Source of the DNA: SIG299 sp964541485
GTDB lineage: Bacteria > Bacillota > Clostridia > Lachnospirales > Lachnospiraceae
Reading direction: 5' to 3'
Length of the DNA stretch: 64,000 nucleotides
Assembly (NCBI GenBank): GCA_964541485.1
Contig: CAZIQL010000002.1
Span: 1 to 64,000 of the forward strand
Numbering within the stretch: the first letter of the stretch is position 1; every line of letters begins with the position of its first letter. Under the pieces are notes generated by a model that was given only the letters and a program-made list of their open reading frames with translations, did no database searches and was not told where the DNA came from. The translations under genes were made by a program, and so were the position numbers. Below, piece by piece: positions 53,461-62,466 of this stretch.

Positions 53461-54213
53461 TTGAAAAAAATGGTAAAGATTGCGGTAGTGGTGTTCCTTT
53501 GTACTATGATGTGCGGATGTCTGGAAACACCGCCGCTTACGGATGAAGAAATGGATATTGTAGCTGAATATGCTGCAGAGCTCCTGTTAAAGTATGACAA
53601 AAATTACAGGTCATCCCTTTTATCGGAAGAAGAGCTTGAGCAAGCAGCGCCTGAAGTGACAAAGGCACCTGAGGCGACTAAGATTCCGGATGCTCCTACC
53701 GATGGACCGGAGAACACTGCAAGCGTAACCCCTTCCCCGACACAGTCGGCAGAGAGTCTGAAGGTGACACCGATTCCGGGAAATGCGGAAGAAACTACTG
53801 CTCAGCTGACAAAGGTAACGGCAGTGGAAGGTATTCGGGTTTCCTGTGATTCTTATGATGTCAGAAAAGAAGTTATCGAAAACGAATATTTTTTCCTCGA
53901 GGCAAAGAGTGGGAAAGAGTATCTGATTTTACACTTCCGGTTAGAAAATATTACGGATCAGCTGATTGTCTTTGACGCATCCGAGCAGAAGCTGGAATGT
54001 TCCCTGGATATTAATACGGGTTCCATTTATAAGCGCAGTATTTCGATGCTGGAAAATGATTTGCAGTATATGCCGATTGAGGTGCCTGCGGGGGAAACGG
54101 TGGATGCGGTTCTTGTATTTGAAATTACATCAACGGAAAAAGTGCCTATTGAGACGGCAAACTTTATTATGATGAATAAGAATGACGAAGCTGTGTTTGT
54201 GAAAGTGAAATAA
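53461..54213 (+). CDS. Lipoprotein with DUF4352-like beta domain; TTG start
   Basis: 250 residues. AGGAGG (53447-53452) lies 8 nt before TTG 53461 but 17 nt before the first ATG (53470), so TTG is the better start. Signal peptide with lipobox-like MCGC (Cys20). A Pro/Thr/Glu-rich spacer (about 60-115) leads to an immunoglobulin-like domain (about 118-250, with YLILHFRLENITDQ) resembling DUF4352. It follows the second sensor kinase. Role unknown; possibly a surface partner. Confidence 0.75.
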   Translation: MKKMVKIAVVVFLCTMMCGCLETPPLTDEEMDIVAEYAAELLLKYDKNYRSSLLSEEELEQAAPEVTKAPEATKIPDAPTDGPENTASVTPSPTQSAESLKVTPIPGNAEETTAQLTKVTAVEGIRVSCDSYDVRKEVIENEYFFLEAKSGKEYLILHFRLENITDQLIVFDASEQKLECSLDINTGSIYKRSISMLENDLQYMPIEVPAGETVDAVLVFEITSTEKVPIETANFIMMNKNDEAVFVKVK

Positions 54214-54267
54214 GAAGGATAGAGTGAATGACATTATAAATACATGGTTGCACAGAGGAGGAGCATT

Positions 54268-55170
54268 ATGGACACAAATATCTTATTAGAAAGCGGAACG
54301 AATGAACTGGAGATTTTGGAGTTTACGGTAGAGAATAACCATTACGGCATTAATGTAGCAAAAATCCGTGAAATTTTACCATACACAAAGGCCACTCCGG
54401 TACCAAATTCCGATCCGCGTATTGAAGGCATCTTCATGCCAAGAGATGAAATTATTACAAGTATTGATTTGGCAAAGGTATTAAACATGAGTGGTTCTGC
54501 AGATGAGAAGAATGATTTATACGTAGTAACCTACTTTAATCATACGAATGCAGCGTTCCATGTGCACTCGGTAGCAGGTATTGTGAGAGTATCCTGGGCT
54601 GACATTTTAAAGCCGGATGCAACAATCAATGCACAGGGCAATGGTGTGGCTACGGGTATTGTAAAGATTGACGGCAGACTGATTATTATGCTTGATTTTG
54701 AGAAGATAATTGCAGACATCAGTCCGGCAACCAGTTTAAAGGTAGAAGATGTGGAGGCGCTCGGAGCAAGAGAAAGAAGCGCATTGCCGATTCTGATTGC
54801 GGAGGATTCGCCACTTCTTTCCCAACTGATTCAGGACTGCTTAAAGAAAGCAGGTTATCAGAACCTGATTGTAAATATGGATGGTCAGGAAGCTTGGGAA
54901 AAACTGACCGGTTTTGTACAGGACGGTTCCTTAGGTAACAAAGTAAAGCTTGTGATTACGGATATTGAAATGCCAAGGATGGATGGTCACCATCTGACTA
55001 AGCTGATTAAGACAAATACTAAGACATCACATTTGCCGGTTATTATTTTCTCGTCCATGATTTCGGAAGATATGATGAGAAAAGGAAAAGCTCTTGGCGC
55101 AGATGCACAGATTACAAAGCCGGAGATTGCATCGCTGGTAGGGGAAATTGATCGTCTGATTTTAAAATAA
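54268..55170 (+). CDS. cheV: CheV chemotaxis coupling protein
   Basis: 300 residues; ATG 54268 is chosen for RBS GAGGAGG. An N-terminal CheW-like domain (about 12-155, EFTVENNHYGINVAKIREILPY) is fused to a receiver domain (about 172-300) with Asp232 (ITDIEMPRMDG). CheV couples receptors to CheA and tunes adaptation through phosphorylation. Together with the MCP-like gene at 17912 it indicates a chemotactic organism. Confidence 0.92.
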   Translation: MDTNILLESGTNELEILEFTVENNHYGINVAKIREILPYTKATPVPNSDPRIEGIFMPRDEIITSIDLAKVLNMSGSADEKNDLYVVTYFNHTNAAFHVHSVAGIVRVSWADILKPDATINAQGNGVATGIVKIDGRLIIMLDFEKIIADISPATSLKVEDVEALGARERSALPILIAEDSPLLSQLIQDCLKKAGYQNLIVNMDGQEAWEKLTGFVQDGSLGNKVKLVITDIEMPRMDGHHLTKLIKTNTKTSHLPVIIFSSMISEDMMRKGKALGADAQITKPEIASLVGEIDRLILK

Positions 55171-55206
55171 GTTTGCGTACGTAAAGTAGGCAGGAATGAG
55201 GGAAAC

Positions 55207-56973
55207 ATGGCAGTTTGTAGGCATTGTGGGGCTATTATCGATGATGGATTGGATATTTGCCCTGATTGCGGACAACCAAATACCGATGTTATGGATGAGT
55301 CTTATTTAGACAGTCTTTTGAATTCGCTTGTGGAAAGTGCACCTGCGACGCGTCCTGAAAAGAAAAAAGTTACGATAGAAGAGCCTGTGTTGGAAGGACA
55401 GGCGTTTGAGGAATCTGTACTTGAGGAATCCGTTTTTGAGGATATTTCGGAGGTTGAGGATGTTTCTGTATTTGCGGATGCTCTTGATTTTGAAGATATT
55501 CCGGATTCCGAACCAAAGTCGGAAGTGTTGCCGGATGTAACAGAAGCAGAGCAGGCAGAGGATGAGAGGTATGGCTCTTATCATCTGATGGATACAGATG
55601 AAGATCTGGAGCTTGGTGCCTATAACATTTTCGATGAGTTTAGTGAAAATGATGTGGATGCATTGATTGCAAAAGAATTGGGCGAAGAAGAGCTTGAGGA
55701 TGCTTCTTCTGTAGATGCTTTTTTCCAAAGAATGGAAGAGGCGGATGCGCAGGAGCTTTCCGGGAAAGATATTTTTGCAGGTGAGGATATTTTTACGGGT
55801 GAAGATGACTTTGTGGGAGAAGATGTTTTTACAGGTGAAGATGTTTTTACAGGCGAAGATGGTTTTATAGGTGAAGATGTTTTTGCGGGAGAAGATTTTT
55901 TCGCGCTTTCTGAGGATTCCATAGAGAGCATGGATACATCTGGGAATACAGTAGCGGAAGAGTATGGCTTAAGCGAAGAGGATTATGCCGGTCTGGATGA
56001 TTTATTCCAGGGATTTAACGAAGATGAAATCGAAGAAATGACGATGGGCGAGGAGTTAAGCGACTCCGGACTTGAAGAACTTCTTGCGGCTGAAATTAGG
56101 GAAGAGGCGGAAACTCCAAAAGGAAAAAAGAAGGACAAACGCAGCATCTGGCAGCGTTTGTTTGGTAATGTTCCGGTTGACCCGTCAAAGAAAAAGCCGG
56201 AGCCGACACCGGAAGAGCTGGAAGCAAAACGTCTGAAAAAAGAAGAGGAAAAGAAAAAATCAGCAGAGGAAAAGAAACTTGCCAATGCTGAGAAAAAAGA
56301 AGAAGCAAAGAAAAAGAAAGAAGAAAAGGCAAGATTTGCCGAACTTGCAAAGGAAGAAAAACAAAAGAAGAAGATGGAAGCGGCAAAGCAGGTGCTCGAA
56401 GAAATGGAAGATACCCGGATTAACCGAGTGGGTGCCACCATTGTTTTTGTTGTCTTTGCTGTTATTGCAGTCGCATTGATTGTCGGAAGTAATGTCTTTA
56501 CTTACAACATAAGCATAAAAAATGCCAAGAAGAATTTTGAGCAGGCGTTGAATAATGATGTAAAGTATTATACGGAGGCATACAACCATATTTACGGCCT
56601 TGAGATGAGAAATTTAGAGGATGTGGAACTGGAAGATAAGATTCTGACGGTTATGTTTGTAAATAAGGAACTGAATTCGTATAACAGCTACATGGGCATG
56701 CAGGATTATGAATCCGCATTACATTCGCTTGTTAAGGGCTTATATCGTTATGGTGTTTATATGGATCATGCGATTGAGATTTCTATCGCGGATGATATGG
56801 ATTTTGTTCGGACTCAGATTCTTAGGGAACTGGAGGCAACGTTCGGAGTTTCCGAAGACGAATCCGATATTTTAAGAAATATGCTGTATGAATCTTTGTG
56901 GGATGATGAAAAAGCAATTGTATACAGCAAAGAAATCTATAAAATAGTTAAAGATGCAGAAAATTTGCAGTAA
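55207..56973 (+). CDS. Zinc-ribbon membrane protein with hexapeptide repeats
   Basis: 588 residues. An N-terminal zinc ribbon (CRHCGA...CPDCGQ, 4-22) is followed by a very acidic region. This includes seven D-x-F-x-G-E hexapeptide repeats (residues 188-229, DNA 55768-55893). A Lys/Glu-rich coiled coil (about 330-400), one membrane helix (about 412-432) and a C-terminal external domain of about 150 residues come after. The domain order suggests a cytosolic scaffold tethered to the membrane. I do not recognise the protein. It follows cheV closely, with RBS GAGGGAAA. Confidence 0.8.
   Translation: MAVCRHCGAIIDDGLDICPDCGQPNTDVMDESYLDSLLNSLVESAPATRPEKKKVTIEEPVLEGQAFEESVLEESVFEDISEVEDVSVFADALDFEDIPDSEPKSEVLPDVTEAEQAEDERYGSYHLMDTDEDLELGAYNIFDEFSENDVDALIAKELGEEELEDASSVDAFFQRMEEADAQELSGKDIFAGEDIFTGEDDFVGEDVFTGEDVFTGEDGFIGEDVFAGEDFFALSEDSIESMDTSGNTVAEEYGLSEEDYAGLDDLFQGFNEDEIEEMTMGEELSDSGLEELLAAEIREEAETPKGKKKDKRSIWQRLFGNVPVDPSKKKPEPTPEELEAKRLKKEEEKKKSAEEKKLANAEKKEEAKKKKEEKARFAELAKEEKQKKKMEAAKQVLEEMEDTRINRVGATIVFVVFAVIAVALIVGSNVFTYNISIKNAKKNFEQALNNDVKYYTEAYNHIYGLEMRNLEDVELEDKILTVMFVNKELNSYNSYMGMQDYESALHSLVKGLYRYGVYMDHAIEISIADDMDFVRTQILRELEATFGVSEDESDILRNMLYESLWDDEKAIVYSKEIYKIVKDAENLQ
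55768..55893 (+). repeat. 18-bp coding tandem repeats (seven units)
   Basis: Seven in-frame 18-bp units each code D[IDVG]F[ATVI]GE. Units differ by a few silent and coding changes, so they arose by duplication and then drifted. Confidence 0.85.
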
Positions 56974-56985
56974 GGGGACTTGATT

Positions 56986-57588
56986 ATGATTGCGGTAATT
57001 GATTATGATGCAGGCAATTTAAAGAGTGTGGAAAAGGCTTTGCTTTATCTTAATGAGAAAGTAAAGGTAACCTCGGATGCAAAGGAGATTCTTGCGGCAG
57101 ATAAAATTATTCTGCCGGGAGTCGGTGCGTTTGGCGATGCCATGGAGAAATTAAATACAAGCGGCCTTGCAGAGACTATCTGCGAGGCCGTAGATAAAAA
57201 GATACCGCTGCTTGGGATTTGTCTCGGATTGCAGCTGCTGTTTGAGAGCAGTGATGAGTCTCCCGATGTTAGCGGTCTTTCTCTTTTAAAAGGCAAAATA
57301 AAAAGAATTCCGGACAAGGGGGGCTTTAAAGTGCCTCATATCGGATGGAATTCTTTAAAAGTCGCAGACAGTGCAGCATTATTCCGGGGAATCCCACAGG
57401 ATTCACATGTGTACTTTGTGCATTCCTATTATCTGGAAGCGGAAGAACCGATTGTAACAGCAACAACTGATTATGTAGTGGACATTCATGCCTCTGTTCA
57501 AAAGGATAATTTATTTGCATGTCAGTTTCATCCGGAAAAGAGTGGAACGATAGGACTTAAGTTACTTAAGAATTTTGCGGAGTATTAG
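56986..57588 (+). CDS. hisH: Imidazole glycerol phosphate synthase, glutamine amidotransferase subunit HisH
   Basis: 200 residues. Class I amidotransferase with catalytic Cys in GICLGLQLLF, His and Glu in CQFHPEKSG, and the HisH segments DYDAGNLKSVEKAL and ILPGVGAFGDAM. It supplies ammonia to HisF. ATG 56986 (SD AAGGGGA) is preferred over TTG 56980. hisF follows at once; no other his genes are in the window. Confidence 0.96.
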   Translation: MIAVIDYDAGNLKSVEKALLYLNEKVKVTSDAKEILAADKIILPGVGAFGDAMEKLNTSGLAETICEAVDKKIPLLGICLGLQLLFESSDESPDVSGLSLLKGKIKRIPDKGGFKVPHIGWNSLKVADSAALFRGIPQDSHVYFVHSYYLEAEEPIVTATTDYVVDIHASVQKDNLFACQFHPEKSGTIGLKLLKNFAEY

Positions 57589-57598
57589 GAGAAAGCTT

Positions 57599-58363
57599 AT
57601 GTTTACGAAGAGAATTATCCCTTGCCTGGATGTTCATAACGGACGAGTGGTAAAGGGTGTAAATTTTGTTAATCTGAAGGATGCCGGAGATCCGGTGGAA
57701 ATTGCAGCTGCGTATGATAAAGCAGGCGCGGATGAGCTTGTTTTTCTTGATATTACTGCATCTTCGGATGCAAGAAATATCAAGGCGGAGCTTGTACGCA
57801 AGGTGGCTGAACGTGTATTTATTCCGTTTACGGTGGGAGGAGGAATCCGTTCCGTGGAAGATTTTAAGGAAATATTACGTGAAGGTGCCGATAAAGTTGC
57901 CGTGAATACAGCAGCTATTTTGGAGCCGGAACTGATATCAAAGGCCGCGGATAAGTTTGGCAGCCAATGCGTGGTTGTTGCTATTGATGCAAAAAGACGT
58001 GCCGATGGGTCCGGATGGAATATTTATAAAAATGGTGGCAGAGTGGATATGGGAATAGATGCTCTTGCCTGGGCAGAAAAGGCATATCGCATGGGAGCCG
58101 GAGAACTTCTTGTGACCAGCATGGATAAGGACGGAACGAAAGACGGCTATGATCTTGAACTGACAAAGGCAATTTCAGAAATCGTAAAGATTCCGGTGAT
58201 TGCATCCGGTGGAGCAGGGAAGTTGGAGCATTTTAAGGATGCCCTGACGGAAGGAAAGGCAGATGCAGCATTGGCAGCATCGCTGTTTCATTATAAGGAA
58301 CTGGAAATCAGAGAAGTAAAAGAGTATTTAAAAAACGAAGGCGTCAGTGTACGTCTTTCTTAG
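57599..58363 (+). CDS. hisF: Imidazole glycerol phosphate synthase, cyclase subunit HisF
   Basis: 254 residues from ATG 57599 (RBS AGGAGAAAG). TIM barrel with the catalytic residues in IIPCLDVHNGRVVKG (Asp) and VTSMDKDGTKDGYD (Asp), and phosphate loops VGGGIRS and ASGGAGK. Works with HisH in the fifth step of histidine synthesis. Ends 11 nt before ung. Confidence 0.97.
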   Translation: MFTKRIIPCLDVHNGRVVKGVNFVNLKDAGDPVEIAAAYDKAGADELVFLDITASSDARNIKAELVRKVAERVFIPFTVGGGIRSVEDFKEILREGADKVAVNTAAILEPELISKAADKFGSQCVVVAIDAKRRADGSGWNIYKNGGRVDMGIDALAWAEKAYRMGAGELLVTSMDKDGTKDGYDLELTKAISEIVKIPVIASGGAGKLEHFKDALTEGKADAALAASLFHYKELEIREVKEYLKNEGVSVRLS

Positions 58364-58374
58364 GAGAAAAAACG

Positions 58375-59055
58375 ATGGCAATGATTTCAAATGACTGGAT
58401 GGGTGCGGTCCGGGGGGAATTTTCCAAGGAGTATTATAAAAACTTATATGAATTTATAAAAGAGGAGTATTCTACACATGTAGTTTATCCGCCGTCGGAG
58501 GATATTTTTAACGCTTTTCATCTGACACCGCTTTCTGAGGTCAAGGTTGTCATTATCGGACAGGATCCGTATCACAACGTGGGTCAGGCGCATGGTCTTT
58601 GTTTTTCAGTACAGCCTGGAACGGAAATTCCGCCGTCACTTGTGAATATATACAAGGAACTTCAGGATGATTTGGGATGCTACATCCCAGACAACGGATA
58701 TCTGGAAAAGTGGGCAAAGCAGGGCGTGCTTTTGTTAAACACTGTGCTTACGGTGCGGGCCCATCAGGCAAATTCCCATCAGGGGAAGGGCTGGGAACAG
58801 TTTACGGATGCAGTCATCCGGGCGGTGAATGCCAAGAAGGAACCTGTGGTTTTTCTTTTATGGGGAAAACCGGCACAGATGAAAAAAAGTATGTTAAATA
58901 ATCCGAACCATCTGATTCTGGAAGCTCCGCATCCAAGCCCGTTGTCAGCTTATCGCGGTTTTTTTGGTTGTAGACATTTTGGCAAAGCAAATGAGTTTTT
59001 ACGAGAACAAGGTCTGACACCGGTTGATTGGCAGATTGAGAACAGGAACGGATAA
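58375..59055 (+). CDS. ung: Uracil-DNA glycosylase, family 1
   Basis: 226 residues, normal length. Catalytic water-activating motif GQDPYHNVGQAHGLCFSV and the DNA-binding HPSPLSAYRGFFG loop are intact. It removes uracil from DNA. It is co-transcribed with hisHF by spacing. Confidence 0.97.
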   Translation: MAMISNDWMGAVRGEFSKEYYKNLYEFIKEEYSTHVVYPPSEDIFNAFHLTPLSEVKVVIIGQDPYHNVGQAHGLCFSVQPGTEIPPSLVNIYKELQDDLGCYIPDNGYLEKWAKQGVLLLNTVLTVRAHQANSHQGKGWEQFTDAVIRAVNAKKEPVVFLLWGKPAQMKKSMLNNPNHLILEAPHPSPLSAYRGFFGCRHFGKANEFLREQGLTPVDWQIENRNG

Positions 59056-59064
59056 GGGAAGAAT

Positions 59065-59889
59065 ATGTATGCCAAAGTATATGTAGAAATAACAAATCAG
59101 TGTAACAGGTCATGTAGCTTTTGTCCGGGGACAAAGAGGAAACGAAAGTTTATGACAATGGAAGAGTTTCAGGTGATTGTCGGAAAAATCCGTGGGCTGA
59201 CGAAATATTTATATTTACATGTGATGGGGGAACCGCTGGTACATCCACAGTTGATTGAGTTTATCCGATATGCTGCCGGACAGGGATTTCAGGTGGTGTT
59301 GACAACGAACGGAACGCTATTGAAAAAGCGGGAAGAGGAACTGCTTAATTCCGGTGTTTATAAAATGAATCTATCATTGCACAGTTTTGAGGATGGCAGT
59401 CTGGAAGCTCATGAGGACTATATTCAGAATTGTATTGATTTTGCCGATAAGGCGAGTAATGCAGGGATTTTGGTTATTCTACGTTTGTGGAATGAAGGCT
59501 GCGATGAAGAAAAAAATCACCGGACAATCGGATTGTTAAAGGAACACTTTAAAGAAGAGTGGCATATGGATGCCAGAGGGGCGAAGATACGTCCAAAGCT
59601 TCATCTGGAATATGGAAAAAGGTTTGCCTGGCCGGATGCAGAAGCACCTTTTTATGGTGATGATGTGTTTTGCTACGGTTTGAAGGATCATTTCGGGGTT
59701 TTGTCGGATGGAACGGTAATTCCGTGCTGTCTGGACCGGGAAGGTGTGATTTCTCTTGGAAATTTATTTGATCATTCCGCAGAGGAGATTTTGTCATCGG
59801 AGCGGGCAGTTAAAATAGCCGAAGGATTTAAACGACGGGAAGCTGTCGAAGAGTTGTGTAAAAAATGCGGGTATGCAAGAAAATTTTAG
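59065..59889 (+). CDS. Radical SAM protein with SPASM-like C-terminus
   Basis: 274 residues. CNRSCSFCPG is the CxxxCxxC radical SAM cluster site (about 13-20), followed by a partial TIM barrel (LHVMGEPLVHPQ, VVLTTNGTLL). The C-terminus has further cysteines (FCYGL, IPCCLDREG, LCKKCGY) that fit an auxiliary-cluster SPASM domain. These enzymes modify peptides or small molecules. No precursor peptide is evident next to it. It ends at a terminator overlapping the spo0A promoter region. Confidence 0.87.
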   Translation: MYAKVYVEITNQCNRSCSFCPGTKRKRKFMTMEEFQVIVGKIRGLTKYLYLHVMGEPLVHPQLIEFIRYAAGQGFQVVLTTNGTLLKKREEELLNSGVYKMNLSLHSFEDGSLEAHEDYIQNCIDFADKASNAGILVILRLWNEGCDEEKNHRTIGLLKEHFKEEWHMDARGAKIRPKLHLEYGKRFAWPDAEAPFYGDDVFCYGLKDHFGVLSDGTVIPCCLDREGVISLGNLFDHSAEEILSSERAVKIAEGFKRREAVEELCKKCGYARKF

Positions 59890-59890
59890 G

Positions 59891-60011
59891 TGTCGAAAAA
59901 GGGACGAAAGGTGCGAATTTTGTATCTTTTCGTCCTTTTATTTGTATTGTCGAAAAAAAATATACAAATCATCAAAAAAAGGGTTGAAATTTGGAATAAA
60001 ATGGATATAAT
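59891..60011 (+). promoter_or_regulatory. spo0A promoter with two 0A boxes
   Basis: TGTCGAA at 59891-59897 and a perfect TTGTCGAA at 59947-59954 match the known Spo0A binding site. The promoter reads TTGAAA (59984-59989), 16 nt, TATAAT (60006-60011). The second box is centred near -67 and would suit autoactivation. Confidence 0.75.
59897..59943 (+). terminator. Terminator of the radical SAM gene
   Basis: Imperfect stem AAGGGACGAAAG/CTTTTCGTCCTTTT with a 14-nt loop and a TTATTTGT tail. It lies between the two 0A boxes. Confidence 0.65.
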
Positions 60012-60060
60012 ACTCGTTGGAAATGATTTCCAAGAAAATAAAATGAGAGAGGGAAAACAA

Positions 60061-60855
60061 ATGGGAAAAATTACGGTATTGATTGCGGATGATAATATCA
60101 GATCGGCAGGTCTGATGGAAGAGGCGATTAAAAAGGATAAAGAGATTGAGGTTGTGGGGAAAGCAGAAGATGGCATGGAAACGTTGGAGCTGATACGGGA
60201 AAAAGAACCGGATGTTGTATTGCTGGATCTGATTATGCCGAAATTAGACGGCCTTGGGGTTATGGAACAGGTGAAAAAAGATGTTTCTTTAAAGAAAATA
60301 CCGGCATTTATTGTCATTACCGGAATCGGGCAGGAAATTGTGACAGAAAGTGCTTTTGCATTAGGGGCAAGCTACTACATGTTAAAACCGTTTGACTACC
60401 AGCTGGTAATTTCAAGAATTAAACAGCTGCGCGGAGTGGGAAGTTACCGTAGAATGGAAGGAAGTGTAACCGGACAAGGCACAAATGTTTTTCTGGAGAG
60501 AAATCTGGAAGCGGATGTGACCAATGTAATTCATGAAATCGGAGTACCGGCGCATATTAAAGGATATCATTACTTAAGGGACGCAATTATGATGGCAGTG
60601 AATGATACGGAAATGTTAAATTCCATTACAAAGCAGTTGTATCCGACAATTGCAAAGCGTCATAAAACAACACCGAGCCGCGTGGAACGTGCCATCCGTC
60701 ATGCAATTGAAGTGGCATGGAGCAGAGGAAAGATGGATACGATTGATGAATTGTTCGGGTATACGGTGAATAATGGAAAAGGAAAGCCGACAAATTCGGA
60801 ATTTGTTGCATTGATTGCAGATAAAATAAGATTAGAGTATAAAATGCCCGTATAA
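60061..60855 (+). CDS. spo0A: Spo0A sporulation master regulator
   Basis: 264 residues from ATG 60061 (GAGAGGG). Receiver domain with Asp56 (LLDLIMPKLDG) and a C-terminal effector domain with the diagnostic TPSRVERAIRHAIEVAWSRG helix that reads 0A boxes, plus HIKGYHYLRDAI. Controls entry into sporulation and related stationary-phase programmes. In many Clostridia spoIVB precedes spo0A; here a radical SAM gene does. Confidence 0.97.
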   Translation: MGKITVLIADDNIRSAGLMEEAIKKDKEIEVVGKAEDGMETLELIREKEPDVVLLDLIMPKLDGLGVMEQVKKDVSLKKIPAFIVITGIGQEIVTESAFALGASYYMLKPFDYQLVISRIKQLRGVGSYRRMEGSVTGQGTNVFLERNLEADVTNVIHEIGVPAHIKGYHYLRDAIMMAVNDTEMLNSITKQLYPTIAKRHKTTPSRVERAIRHAIEVAWSRGKMDTIDELFGYTVNNGKGKPTNSEFVALIADKIRLEYKMPV

Positions 60856-60882
60856 CTCTTTTCTTTATTGAAAAAATGTGTT

Positions 60883-60920
60883 AAAATGTACGCATAGATT
60901 TTTTATGCGTACATTTTTTT
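60883..60920 (+). terminator. Terminator of spo0A
   Basis: Near-perfect stem AAAATGTACGCATA/TATGCGTACATTTT (60883-60896 with 60904-60917) and a T run. Confidence 0.92.
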
Positions 60921-60941
60921 CGTTCGTAAGAGGAGGATTAG

Positions 60942-62387
60942 ATGAAAAAGATATTATTTGTTTCTTCAGAATGTGTTCCGTTTATTAAAACAGGCGGTCT
61001 CGCAGATGTTGCTGGTGAATTACCAAAGTATATTAATAAAGAGAATTACGATGTCCGTGTAATTCTTCCGAATTACCGTTGTATTCCGGAAAAGTTTAAG
61101 CAGGAATTTGTGTATAAGACACATTTTTATATGGATCTTGGCTGGAGACGCCAGTACGTGGGTGTTCTTGAAACAGTGCGTGACGGTGTGACGTTTTATC
61201 TGATTGATAACGAATATTATTTTAACGGAGACCGTCCGTACGGTCAGATTCATGAGGACCTTGAGAAATTTGCGTTTTTCTGCCGTGCGGTACTTTCTGC
61301 GTTGCCACAGATTGATTTCCGCCCGGATTTGATTCATTGCAATGACTGGCAGACAGGTCTGATTCCGGTGTACTTAAAGGATACTTTTGCACAGGGTGAT
61401 TTTTACCGTGGCATTAAGAGCATCATGACGATACATAACTTAAAATTCCAGGGTATTTATGACAAGAAGACGGTGAAGGATATTACCGGTCTTTCTGATT
61501 ACTATTTTGCTCCGGATAAGTTAGAGGCATATGGTGATGCAAACTACTTAAAGGGTGGTATTGTCTATGCTGATCACGTATCTACAGTCAGCGAAACCTA
61601 TGCCGGTGAAATCCAGATGCCGTTTTACGGTGAAGGACTGGACGGATTGATGCGTGCACGTTCCAATTGCCTTTCCGGTATCGTAAACGGAATCGATTAC
61701 AATGAGTACAATCCGATGACGGATAAGTATATTTTGCATCCGTTCTCGGCTGAAAATTTCCGTAAGGAAAAGGCAAAGAATAAGAAGGAATTACAGAAGG
61801 AGCTTGGCCTTGAAGTAAATGATAAGAAGTTTATGGTAGGTCTGGTTTCCCGTCTCACAGACCAGAAGGGTCTTGACCTTGTGGAATGCGTGATGGAGGA
61901 GCTTTGTGCGGAGGATATGCAGTTTGTTATTCTTGGTACCGGAGATGCAAAGTATGAAAATCTGTTTCGTCACTATGAGTGGAAGTATAAGGACAGAGTT
62001 TCTTCCAGTATCTATTATAATAACGAAAGAGCGCACCGTATTTATGCATCCTGTGATGCGTTCCTTATGCCTTCCTTGTTTGAGCCATGCGGCTTAAGCC
62101 AGCTGATGAGTATGAGATACGGTACTGTGCCGATTGTGAGAGAAACAGGTGGATTAAAAGATACGGTAGAACCATATAATGAATATGAGAGCACAGGAAC
62201 CGGTTTTAGTTTCTGCAATTACAACGCGCATGAAATGTTAGATACCGTTCGTTATGCAAAGCATGTTTATTATAACAAAAAGAGAGAGTGGAACAAGATT
62301 GTGGACCGTGCAATGGCACGGGATTTCTCCTGGTCCGGTTCCGCAAGAAAGTACGAGGAGCTTTACGACAGAGTACTTGGCTGGTAA
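60942..62387 (+). CDS. glgA: Glycogen synthase (ADP-glucose type)
   Basis: 481 residues, GT5 family. N-terminal KTGGLADVAGELPK is the ADP-glucose-binding loop; the C-terminal Rossmann domain has GLVSRLTDQKGLDL and PSLFEPCGLSQLMSMRYG with the catalytic Glu-x7-Glu region. Makes alpha-1,4-glucan; glycogen storage fits the sporulation-lineage context. RBS AGAGGAGG. Other glg genes are not adjacent. Confidence 0.96.
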   Translation: MKKILFVSSECVPFIKTGGLADVAGELPKYINKENYDVRVILPNYRCIPEKFKQEFVYKTHFYMDLGWRRQYVGVLETVRDGVTFYLIDNEYYFNGDRPYGQIHEDLEKFAFFCRAVLSALPQIDFRPDLIHCNDWQTGLIPVYLKDTFAQGDFYRGIKSIMTIHNLKFQGIYDKKTVKDITGLSDYYFAPDKLEAYGDANYLKGGIVYADHVSTVSETYAGEIQMPFYGEGLDGLMRARSNCLSGIVNGIDYNEYNPMTDKYILHPFSAENFRKEKAKNKKELQKELGLEVNDKKFMVGLVSRLTDQKGLDLVECVMEELCAEDMQFVILGTGDAKYENLFRHYEWKYKDRVSSSIYYNNERAHRIYASCDAFLMPSLFEPCGLSQLMSMRYGTVPIVRETGGLKDTVEPYNEYESTGTGFSFCNYNAHEMLDTVRYAKHVYYNKKREWNKIVDRAMARDFSWSGSARKYEELYDRVLGW

Positions 62388-62406
62388 ATCGAACGAAACT
62401 ATTCAA

Positions 62407-62440
62407 AGGGGGGGATGCCGATTTTGCATCCCCCGATTTG
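62407..62440 (+). terminator. Hairpin between glgA and murE, weak terminator
   Basis: Nine-base-pair stem GGGGGATGC/GCATCCCCC with a 7-nt loop. The following GATTTG is only a weak T tract, so it may terminate partly. Confidence 0.5.
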
Positions 62441-62466
62441 CGTGAATACGCAGAAATGAGGCAGAT

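Noticed and set aside
55620..55931. Minus-strand protein rich in SPxKTSSP repeats
   Set aside because: It is the antisense reading of the hexapeptide repeats in the plus-strand gene, with no ribosome site.
59890..60060. N-terminal extension of Spo0A from GTG 59890
   Set aside because: The region holds a terminator, a 0A box and the promoter; the receiver domain begins right after ATG 60061.
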